From positions 1 through 64,000 of the forward strand of contig CAMCPL010000007.1 in assembly GCA_945876745.1 (NCBI GenBank): a stretch of DNA of 64,000 bases. The letters are read 5' to 3'. The notes beneath the pieces were generated by a model. The model was not told the DNA's origin, searched no databases, and was given only the letters and a program-made list of their open reading frames with translations. Shown here piece after piece: positions 24,947 through 32,109 of the stretch. The DNA is from an uncultured Clostridia bacterium. Its GTDB lineage: Bacteria > Bacillota > Clostridia > Oscillospirales > Acutalibacteraceae. Numbering within the stretch: position 1 is the first letter of the stretch; every line of letters starts with the position of its first letter. Made by a program: the position numbers and the translations under genes.

Positions 24947-26234
24947 GAATGAAACTTCTTCCTCTGAAGCAAAGAAAGCTAAAAAGACATTCTCTTTTTC
25001 CAACCTTGTATATAATGATAAATATTTAATAATACTTTCTGTTGTTGTTGCAGTTCTCGTCTGGATATTCGCTTCCTTGAGCGTCGGTACTGACGAAACT
25101 AAAACCATTAAAGTAGATGTGCCTATCAAGCTCGGTGACTCTGTTTCCGAACAGCTCGGTATGCAGTATTATTCCTTGCAGGATACCGTTGAGCTTACTG
25201 TTTCCGTTACCGGTGCAAAATATGTTGTAGGTCAGGTGACGGAAAACGATTTGGATATTTCCTTTGATACCTCGGCTGTAAATAGGGTAGGAGATCATAC
25301 AATTCCTATTATTGTAAATAATAAATCGAAGTCGCTTGATTTTACCGTTGACTCCGTTTATCCAAAAACAATTGACGGATATTTTGACGTTAACAGTGAA
25401 AAGACCTTTGACGTTGTTCTCAATTATGATTCAACTAATGTTGCCCAGGGCTACGCTTTCGGCAATCCCGTTTTGAATGAGGATAAGGTTGTTGTTTCCG
25501 GTCCGAAAACATATATAGAAAAAATTACCGAAGTTTATTGCGATATTGACTTCGGCGACAAAGCAGATTTGACCGAAACCTTTACACAGGATTGCGAAAT
25601 TCGTTTTGACGGTGACAGTATCGTGAATAATTTCTTGACCGTCACATCACGAACAGATAAAGAAAAGCCTATAAAGAATATAAACGTTACCTTGCCTGTG
25701 CTTAAAAAGGTCGTTTTACCTGTAACCTCGTCGTTTGAGGATAAGCCGCAGGGCTTGCCTGACGGAATTGTCAGCGTTTCGTATTCCGTTAATAATGTCG
25801 GTGCCGGCGTACTGCCGTCTGCCGATATCGCTTCGGCTAATATCGGAAAAATTTATTTCAATAGCCTGACAGTCGGTACACAGTCCTTTGACTTTTCAAC
25901 CGACGCGCTAAACGGTATAACCGTCCTCGACGGAACAAAAACCATTACCGCAACTGTCACCGTAAGCTCGCATTATACCGAACAAACTGTTAATATCTCA
26001 AGAGATAAGGTTGTTATTGAGGGCGCTCCTGAGGGCTCTGATTTGAGCGTAAGCTATCTTGACGATGCAACCGTAACCGTTCTTGCACCGAAAGGTACAA
26101 CGCTGACAGCCGAAGATTTGATTGTAAAATGTGACGTTTCAAAAACCGCCGCAGATAATAAATACCCGCTTAATATAACTGTTACAAATAACGAATGTTG
26201 GGTATACGGCAAATATACTGCTGTAGTAAAATAA
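24936..26234 (+). CDS. cdaR: CdaR, YbbR-domain regulator of CdaA
   Basis: A 432-residue protein. After AGGAGG the ATG at 24936 (MINKNETSSS) opens the frame. A single membrane helix (about residues 28-50, YLIILSVVVAVLVWIFAS) is followed by three to four extracytoplasmic YbbR beta domains. In B. subtilis and Listeria CdaR binds CdaA in the membrane and modulates c-di-AMP synthesis. Overlap with cdaA indicates translational coupling. Confidence 0.92.
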   Translation: MINKNETSSSEAKKAKKTFSFSNLVYNDKYLIILSVVVAVLVWIFASLSVGTDETKTIKVDVPIKLGDSVSEQLGMQYYSLQDTVELTVSVTGAKYVVGQVTENDLDISFDTSAVNRVGDHTIPIIVNNKSKSLDFTVDSVYPKTIDGYFDVNSEKTFDVVLNYDSTNVAQGYAFGNPVLNEDKVVVSGPKTYIEKITEVYCDIDFGDKADLTETFTQDCEIRFDGDSIVNNFLTVTSRTDKEKPIKNINVTLPVLKKVVLPVTSSFEDKPQGLPDGIVSVSYSVNNVGAGVLPSADIASANIGKIYFNSLTVGTQSFDFSTDALNGITVLDGTKTITATVTVSSHYTEQTVNISRDKVVIEGAPEGSDLSVSYLDDATVTVLAPKGTTLTAEDLIVKCDVSKTAADNKYPLNITVTNNECWVYGKYTAVVK

Positions 26235-26260
26235 TATAGCTTATATATTGTCTTGAACAT

Positions 26261-26295
26261 TAGGCTCCCCTTTATGACATTAAAAGGGGAGCCTA
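26261..26295 (+). terminator. Terminator of cdaAR, also part of a dispersed repeat
   Basis: Perfect 13-bp stem TAGGCTCCCCTTT / AAAGGGGAGCCTA. The same GGCTCCCCTTTTAATG / CATTAAGGGGAG type of palindrome recurs at about 26782-26815 and 31764-31792, so the terminator is supplied by a repeat family. Confidence 0.65.
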
Positions 26296-26398
26296 TGTTG
26301 GTTAAAACAGCGTTCCGTCTTAAAATATTAGGCTCCCATTGATTTGAGTATCAAGGGGAGCTGTCACGCAACTGCGTGACTGAGGGGATAAAAGACAG

Positions 26399-26494
26399 TG
26401 GAGTTTTGCACAAAGTGCAAAGTGAAGTTGCACAAAGCGCAGTGAAGTATTGCAACGAGTTGCAAAGTGAAGTTTGCCTTCGGCAAGATGAGGT
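26399..26494. repeat. Array of GTGAAGT linkers alternating with different small hairpins
   Basis: GTGGAGT/GTGAAGT occurs at 26399, 26422, 26442 and 26467, then GATGAGGT at 26487. Between them lie four unrelated palindromes: TTTGCACAAAGTGCAAA, TGCACAAAGCGCA, TTGCAACGAGTTGCAA and TTGCCTTCGGCAA. The linker is conserved while the stems change but keep pairing. A shorter version is at 31276-31335. Confidence 0.75.
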
Positions 26495-26553
26495 TTGAGT
26501 GATTGTTATAGAATCCCTCCGACTTTTTGAACAGAGCGTTCTTTCAACAAACT

Positions 26554-26742
26554 AAGGCTCCTTTGTTAAAGGGAGCTGTCACGCCACTGCGTGACTGAGG
26601 GATTCATTCGGACGATTGATAATCGTCCCTACGGTAGTTTTAGCATTTACGAAGTCGTTTCATTTGTTGGACATCTCGTAGGGACGAGCATTGCTCGTCC
26701 GATTTGGTTAATGATGAATTGAATCTCTCCACCGCAAGCGGT
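26554..26742 (+). repeat. 189-bp direct repeat, left copy
   Basis: The segment from AAGGCTCCTTTG to ACCGCAAGCGGT matches 31514-31702 without any length change (constant offset of 4960 bp) and with only scattered substitutions. It includes a GGGAGCTGTCACG..TGACTGAGGG unit and the two-palindrome unit. Confidence 0.85.
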
Positions 26743-26901
26743 TTTGTCCTTTTATCCCCTCAGTCGCAAATGCGCCAGCTCCCCTTAATAACATTAAAAG
26801 GGGAGCCTTTATTGGTTAAAACAGTGTTCCGTCTTGAACATCAAGCCTCCATTGTTAAAGGGAGGTGGCACGGCTTTGCCGTGACGGAGGGATTCAATAT
26901 T

Positions 26902-26976
26902 GGAACACCGAGGACGGTGTTCCCTACGAATCGTTGAAATAACACACCGTAGGGAACGCTGTCCTCGGCGTTCCTC
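26902..26976 (-). repeat. 75-bp inverted repeat, left copy
   Basis: GGAACACCGAGGACGGTGTTCC ... GGAACGCTGTCCTCGGCGTTCC (each half a palindrome, abbreviated) is the reverse complement of 31345-31418 with few differences. The pair brackets the whole module from 27107 to 31262. Confidence 0.8.
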
Positions 26977-27106
26977 AAAATATAATCCCCATATCACTTC
27001 TTTTATCTTTTCTCACTTCTCTTTTCACTCGGCGAAGCCGAACATCACGTACAATGTGCATTTTTTATACAAATGTTAAAATTTGTTAAATTTTTTTGAA
27101 TTTTTA

Positions 27107-27136
27107 TTGACTAATATTGTTATTATGTACTATAAT
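27107..27136 (+). promoter_or_regulatory. Promoter of the 1247-residue surface protein
   Basis: TTGACT (27107-27112) and TATAAT (27131-27136) with 18-base spacing. The leader to the ATG is about 155 bases; I found no known riboswitch in it. Confidence 0.7.
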
Positions 27137-27300
27137 GGCAATGTATATAAATGGGTATTTGCGCCTATTCGGCTATATTTTGTAGTCGAAAACCGTATTG
27201 GTAAAGATTAAACACAATATCCAGTGGTCAGATACGGCGAACGGTAGCATAATCCCGTTGTACAATTATATGGAAATAATTTATTCAAGGGGGAAATTCA

Positions 27301-30300
27301 ATGAAAAAATTATTCAAAAAATCAATTTCTTGCATTGTTGCTGTTTTAATGGTGTTATCCTCAATGCCTTTTACAGCATTAACAGCAAATGCAGCTCTTG
27401 TAAAACAAGATATTGCCGTATGGGATGCAGCTAATGTTACTACCGCTACTCCGGGTACCGGTACAAAGTTTACTCATACCGACTCAAGCACTAATGTATC
27501 CATCAATGGTGTGCACTGGGGCTCTGCAAGCAAGGCTGACGGCAATGGCTATGTAACATTTAATAATGCAACTCTTTCTTCCGAAGCAGGCTTCGCTTCC
27601 CTTAACATCAAGGGTGATGTTTGGACATTTTCATCAAAGTTTGCTACAACAGGTTCAGGACTGGATGATCAAAATACACAGCAAACAACAAACGATAATT
27701 CAACAATCTTCGGTATCGGTACTGCAACTACTCGTAACTATTCTCCTTCAGGTGCAGTAAAAACATCGGGTATGGCTGCCGACCTCGTAAATATTACAAA
27801 GAACGGTAATATTTATCTTGCAGGCTCTTCCACATCCTCAGGTACTGTTGCAAACGTTCTTTCTTCAAGTGCCGATGATGCGAAAATTCTTACTGTAGCA
27901 TATGACAATGGTAACCTTACCATTTCGCTCGACGGAACAACTGCTTATACAGGAACTGTTGATACTGCATTGTTCTCACAGGGCGTTTCAAACTTCTTTA
28001 TCGGTACATCTGCACAGGTATACGCAGGCGGTAAAGCTCCGTACTATGGACTTACAAACGACGGTTATTACACATATGGTACACACCTTTATTCATTAAG
28101 CGCTTCTGTTTCATATGATCCGACTAATGTACCACCGAGTGCTAATGCTACCACTGTAAAGACTGCATTAGATAATGATACATATAAGACAACATACAGT
28201 GACTACACAAATTCAAGCCTTACAAACACAACCGGCTATATGCAGGGTATTATTAAAGCTACTTCATGGCAAAATGTTGATACACAATTTACTTTTGAGG
28301 CTAGTAATACTGATACAATCAGAATGCATACTCTTGAAAATGCCGTTGGCGTCTATACAGGTGCAGGAAGTGTAGTATTCCCAATAGTTTTAGAGCATGT
28401 TAAGACTGCGAACGGCACTAATATTGAAAGAAATATTGGTTTTGACCATGTATCCCTTAATAATGGCGGTAATTTCGCATTTGGTAATTCTACTTGGAAG
28501 AGATGTAACAGTTATACTGATTGGGGCGATAACTCAGATAATACACACGACTTCTCTTCATTGTCTAACGGAAATGTTGCTCGTGACGAAAGCTCCGGAA
28601 ACGGTAGATTTGGTGTAAATGAACAAAAGCTTTGGAAAAATAATATCACCTATTCCGGTACAATTAGCGATTCAACATACTACGATGAGCTTTCATCTGC
28701 AACACTTAATTTACAGGCTGACTACACAATCCACTGGAGAAATAATAGGTGGGATAGCTGGAAATGGTCTAATGCTTCTAACTTCAATACTAATATAAAT
28801 ACAAATTCATCAATGTATGTTATAAACTTTGCTCCGTTGAAAAACATTATGACATCAAATGAATTTGAAAGCAATTTCTATAATATCTATAACAACCGTG
28901 CGAAGTACAATGAAACAGAAAGAGAAAACTACTTCAGTGTTATGGCTGACATCGTGAATTTCGATCTTTCAACAAAAACTATGACAACTGAAAATGAAGT
29001 TTCTGCTGTTGCTAGGGAAATTAAGGGTTTGGTTGATAGATATAATCAGTATAAGTCACCTACATCACTTGGCAACACTGTTACATTCGTTAATGCAAGC
29101 GGTTCTACCATAGAATCAAGATTTGTTCAAAACGGTAATGCAATCGGTGCTTTCCCGGAGAATACAGGTGTTGTTAGAGGTGATTTTGATAATCACTACA
29201 CTTATACATGGGACACAACATTAACTCCTGAATCAACTGTTGATTCAGATATTACAATTAGAGAAAAAGAGAACGGTGCTCACTGTTCGGGCGGTACTGC
29301 TACCTGTGTAAACAGGGCAATATGCTCTGTATGCGGAAATCAATATGGTTCCGTAAATGCAAATAATCACATAAATACAAGAACAGTTGATGCAAAGGCT
29401 TCAACCTGTACCGAAGCAGGTTGGGAAGCATATACCTATTGCGATGATTGTAACAAAGTAGTAGGCGAAAAGGTTGACCTTCCGCTTGCAAGACACGATT
29501 ATGAAGTGACAAAGAAAGACGATACGTATCATACTTATAATTGTAAGAATTGTACCGACTCATACGATGAAGCTCACGATTGGGGTGAGTATGTTGTAAC
29601 AACTCCTGCTACATGTACAGGAAATGCAGTAGAAACTGCAACATGTACGGTAGCCGGTTGCGGTGCTACAACTTCAAGAGAAGTTGCAGATACTGCACTC
29701 GATCATGATTATCAGTATGCAGAGCTTGACGCAGACAACCATACTGTTACTTGCTCAAGATGTGATTATTCAGCTCAAGCACCACATAGATTTGACGAGA
29801 ACAACACTTGTACAGACTGTGGATATGTAAAAGTAACTATCGACACAACTGCTTATGACAACGCAGTTGCAGAGTACGAAGAAATCATCGGTGCAGGCGA
29901 CTATGCAGAAAAGTATACCGAAGCGTCAAGAACAGCTTATCAAGAAGCAGTTGAAGCAGCAAAGAGAGACAGCTTTGCTACAAAGGAAGAGGTTGACGCA
30001 GCAGTTGCCGCAATTCTTTCGGCAAAGACAAAGCTTGTTTATGCAAAGGCTGATGTAAATGTTTATATTGCTCGTGAGGGCGTAGAGCCTGTATTAGTTG
30101 AAACAATATCCAAGAATTACGGTGAAACCGCTGATATTAACGTTGCTGATAAACTTTCAGCAGGCGAGCAAATTTTAAAGTGGGTTATCGAAACTCAAGA
30201 TACAAAGGTAAACACAAAACTTGCCACAACAGATACAACAGTATCTATGGTTGTAACAGAACCTGCTGACGTATATGTTCATATTGCAACTGAAAAATCA

Positions 30301-31044
30301 ACCGAAGCAGTACAGTACAGCAAGGTATCGTTCATCAGTAAGAACGGCGCTGTATCGTTTGTAAAGTATGTACCAGCAGGCACAACGCTTTATACAAATA
30401 CAGTTGACGGTGTTGAAATTCCGTTCTATGAATTTAAGAATTGGGATAAAGCCAGCGTAACGGCAGACGGCAACGACATTGAGGTTAAGGCTGTTTACGA
30501 GTTCATCGGAACAGTAGACGACAAGTGCAACGTACACTACGAAGGTTTTGAAAACGGCGTAAAGGAATATACATACGACAGTTTTGTATATCTCTTCGGC
30601 GCAGAGGATAAGACGCTTGCTCTTTCAACCGATGGAACAGTAGAAAATATTATCACATATCTCAATGAGAACGCATTCTATGCACCTCATACGAAAGATA
30701 TTTATGTAATCGTGGTTGACTCACAGCAGCCTTCAATCGGTATTACCGGTTCATACGCAAGCTCAACAGATACTAAGAAGACTGCTGCATTCAACTGTAA
30801 GTTCTTCTTACCTGCGGGTTGCACAGTAGTTGAGTACGGCTTGACTGCAACATCATCAACAGGAAAGAGCATAAAGATAAAGGCTGAAGCAGCTTCCGCA
30901 AGAGGCGAGTATTGCGTTAAGGTATCGATGGATAAGACATCAACAGTAACTTCTGTTGAAGGCGTTGCATACCTGACATACATGGACGCAGACAACAATC
31001 TTCAAACAATTCATTCAACATCTGTAACACAGAATCTTCTTTAA
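27301..31044 (+). CDS. Large secreted modular surface protein
   Basis: A 1247-residue protein. The signal peptide MKKLFKKSISCIVAVLMVLS... ends near TANA (about residue 31). Residues 35-270 look like a concanavalin-type lectin/LamG-like beta domain (Asn/Thr/Ser-rich). Residues 300-640 are a second beta-rich region without recognised family. Residues 660-845 carry four or so CxxC units (CVNRAICSVCG, TYCDDC, YNCKNC, CSRCDY, CTDCGY), a zinc-ribbon-like repeat frequent in Ruminococcaceae surface proteins. A FIVAR-type three-helix module (846-915) and InlB-like beta segments (to ~1090) follow. No LPXTG, dockerin or S-layer anchor is visible, so attachment is unexplained. It shares a transcript with a 54-residue peptide gene. 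Confidence 0.85.
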   Translation: MKKLFKKSISCIVAVLMVLSSMPFTALTANAALVKQDIAVWDAANVTTATPGTGTKFTHTDSSTNVSINGVHWGSASKADGNGYVTFNNATLSSEAGFASLNIKGDVWTFSSKFATTGSGLDDQNTQQTTNDNSTIFGIGTATTRNYSPSGAVKTSGMAADLVNITKNGNIYLAGSSTSSGTVANVLSSSADDAKILTVAYDNGNLTISLDGTTAYTGTVDTALFSQGVSNFFIGTSAQVYAGGKAPYYGLTNDGYYTYGTHLYSLSASVSYDPTNVPPSANATTVKTALDNDTYKTTYSDYTNSSLTNTTGYMQGIIKATSWQNVDTQFTFEASNTDTIRMHTLENAVGVYTGAGSVVFPIVLEHVKTANGTNIERNIGFDHVSLNNGGNFAFGNSTWKRCNSYTDWGDNSDNTHDFSSLSNGNVARDESSGNGRFGVNEQKLWKNNITYSGTISDSTYYDELSSATLNLQADYTIHWRNNRWDSWKWSNASNFNTNINTNSSMYVINFAPLKNIMTSNEFESNFYNIYNNRAKYNETERENYFSVMADIVNFDLSTKTMTTENEVSAVAREIKGLVDRYNQYKSPTSLGNTVTFVNASGSTIESRFVQNGNAIGAFPENTGVVRGDFDNHYTYTWDTTLTPESTVDSDITIREKENGAHCSGGTATCVNRAICSVCGNQYGSVNANNHINTRTVDAKASTCTEAGWEAYTYCDDCNKVVGEKVDLPLARHDYEVTKKDDTYHTYNCKNCTDSYDEAHDWGEYVVTTPATCTGNAVETATCTVAGCGATTSREVADTALDHDYQYAELDADNHTVTCSRCDYSAQAPHRFDENNTCTDCGYVKVTIDTTAYDNAVAEYEEIIGAGDYAEKYTEASRTAYQEAVEAAKRDSFATKEEVDAAVAAILSAKTKLVYAKADVNVYIAREGVEPVLVETISKNYGETADINVADKLSAGEQILKWVIETQDTKVNTKLATTDTTVSMVVTEPADVYVHIATEKSTEAVQYSKVSFISKNGAVSFVKYVPAGTTLYTNTVDGVEIPFYEFKNWDKASVTADGNDIEVKAVYEFIGTVDDKCNVHYEGFENGVKEYTYDSFVYLFGAEDKTLALSTDGTVENIITYLNENAFYAPHTKDIYVIVVDSQQPSIGITGSYASSTDTKKTAAFNCKFFLPAGCTVVEYGLTATSSTGKSIKIKAEAASARGEYCVKVSMDKTSTVTSVEGVAYLTYMDADNNLQTIHSTSVTQNLL

Positions 31045-31064
31045 TCGAATGGGAGGACAAATAA

Positions 31065-31229
31065 ATGACAAAATTTGAAGCACCTGAGATTAAGGTGGTA
31101 ATGTTTAGAACGCAGGATATTGCAACAGCAGGATCATCGGGCGGTTACGAGGAATTCAAAACCGAGATAAATACCGGTTGGTCATACAATACAGTACAGG
31201 GCGGCGCAGACGGCGACTTCCCATTGTAA
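31065..31229 (+). CDS. Small 54-residue peptide, possible precursor or surface-associated peptide
   Basis: A clear GGGAGG ribosome site and ATG at 31065, 20 bp after the surface-protein stop, open a frame for a 54-residue acidic, Gly-rich peptide. It begins MTKFEAPEIKVVMFRTQDIA and continues TAGSSGGYEEFKTEINTGW to ...GGADGDFPL. The pattern 'K-[YF]-E-x-P-x-[IM]-x-[VI]-x-x-F-x-x-x-D-[IV]-x-T-[AS]-G' followed by a Gly/Asp/Ser-rich tail resembles short uncharacterised peptides encoded in many gut Clostridia. There is no signal peptide and no cysteine. A terminator follows at once. It could be a RiPP-like precursor, but no maturase is adjacent. Confidence 0.75.
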   Translation: MTKFEAPEIKVVMFRTQDIATAGSSGGYEEFKTEINTGWSYNTVQGGADGDFPL

Positions 31230-31239
31230 ACAAAAAATT

Positions 31240-31262
31240 GCTCTCGGCATTTTGCCGAGAGC
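31240..31262 (+). terminator. Terminator of the surface-protein/peptide operon
   Basis: Perfect 10-bp stem GCTCTCGGCA / TGCCGAGAGC with a TTT loop and a T5 tract, 11 bases after the peptide stop codon. Confidence 0.9.
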
Positions 31263-31344
31263 CTTTTTGTTTACAGTGAAGTTTTTCACAAGGTGCAAAG
31301 TGAAGTTTGCCTACGTCAAGATGAGGTTTGGGTGATTGTATTTT

Positions 31345-31418
31345 GAGGAACGCCGAGGACAGCGTTCCCTACGGTGTGTTATTTCAAAGTTCGTAGGGAA
31401 CACCGTCCTCGGTGTTGC
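31345..31418 (+). repeat. 75-bp inverted repeat, right copy
   Basis: Reverse complement of 26902-26976 with few differences; each half is itself a palindrome (GAACGCCGAGGACAGCGTTC and GGAACACCGTCCTCGGTGTT). Confidence 0.8.
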
Positions 31419-31513
31419 GATATTGAATCCCTCCGTCTTTTTGCAAGCAAAAAGCCACCTCCCTTTGACAAGGGAGGCATATTTTTCAAGACGAAACGCT
31501 GTTTTAACCAATA

Positions 31514-31702
31514 AAGGCTCCTTTGTTAAAGGGAGCTGTCACGCCACTGCGTGACTGAGGGATTCATTCGGACGATTGATAATCGTCCCTACGGTAGTTT
31601 TAACATTTACGAAGTCTTTTCGTTTGTGCGATATCTCGTAGGGACGAGCATTGCTCGTCCGATTTTGATAATAATGAATTGAATCTCTCCACCGCAAGCG
31701 GT
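31514..31702 (+). repeat. 189-bp direct repeat, right copy
   Basis: Matches 26554-26742 in the same orientation at a constant offset of 4960 bp. Confidence 0.85.
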
Positions 31703-32019
31703 CCCCCTCTCTTTGACAAGAGAGGCTTTGTTGGTTAAAACAGCGGTCCGTCGTGAAATATTAGGCTCCCCTTTTAATGTCATTAAGGGGAGCTGGCACG
31801 AAGTGACTGAGGGGATAAAAGCTCGTTTCGCTCGCAGAGAAAAGGTAAGTGAGAAGAGATAAAAGAAGTGGTTTTTTGATTATATTTTTTCGGACGATTG
31901 ATAATCGTCCCTACGGTAGTCTTAATATTTACGAAGTCGTTTCGTTTGTGCCACATCCCGTTCGTTTATCGCCTTTTAGTTTTTTAATATTACAAATATA
32001 CAAATGTGTAATAAGCATA

Positions 32020-32049
32020 TTGCTTTTTAATTAATCAAAATGTTATAAT
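32020..32049 (+). promoter_or_regulatory. Promoter of the 2249-residue surface protein
   Basis: TTGCTT (32020-32025) and TATAAT (32044-32049) with 18-base spacing, about 60 bases before the start codon. Confidence 0.6.
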
Positions 32050-32109
32050 TATGTTGGTTTAATACTACTTTATATTGTAATGTTGCAATATTCCCTCGGA
32101 GGTCTGATT

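Larger units (their letters stand above)
26296..27000. repeat. Left repeat cluster flanking the surface-protein module
   Basis: No gene is supportable here. The stretch holds AGCTGTCACGC..GCGTGACTGAGGG palindromic units (26360-26385, 26575-26603, and inverted near 26757-26795), a hairpin array (26399-26494), a 189-bp segment (26554-26742) directly repeated at 31514-31702, the two-palindrome unit (26610-26700), a GGAGGTGGCACGG..CCGTGACGGAGGG unit (26861-26892), and a 75-bp segment (26902-26976) inverted at 31345-31418. Confidence 0.8.
31266..31975. repeat. Right repeat cluster flanking the surface-protein module
   Basis: No gene is supportable. In order: a short GTGAAGT hairpin array (31276-31335), the 75-bp inverted repeat (31345-31418), an inverted GGAGGTGGC-type unit (31428-31480), the 189-bp direct repeat (31514-31702), a GGCTCCCCTTTTAATG..AAGGGGAGCTGGCACG unit (31762-31825), and a fourth, truncated copy of the two-palindrome unit from 31893. 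The stretch from 31976 to 32019 is plain A/T-rich sequence. Confidence 0.8.

Noticed and set aside
26399-26494. CRISPR array
   Set aside because: The constant part is only 7 bases, the spacers are palindromes, and no cas genes are near.
27137-27300. Riboswitch in the leader of the 1247-residue protein
   Set aside because: No known class consensus could be matched, and the pairings are short.
29300-29602. Minus-strand open frame in the surface protein
   Set aside because: It is a shadow caused by codon bias; no ribosome site or conserved composition.
31311-31554. Short genes in the right repeat cluster
   Set aside because: They are translations of palindromic repeats, also open in the left cluster.
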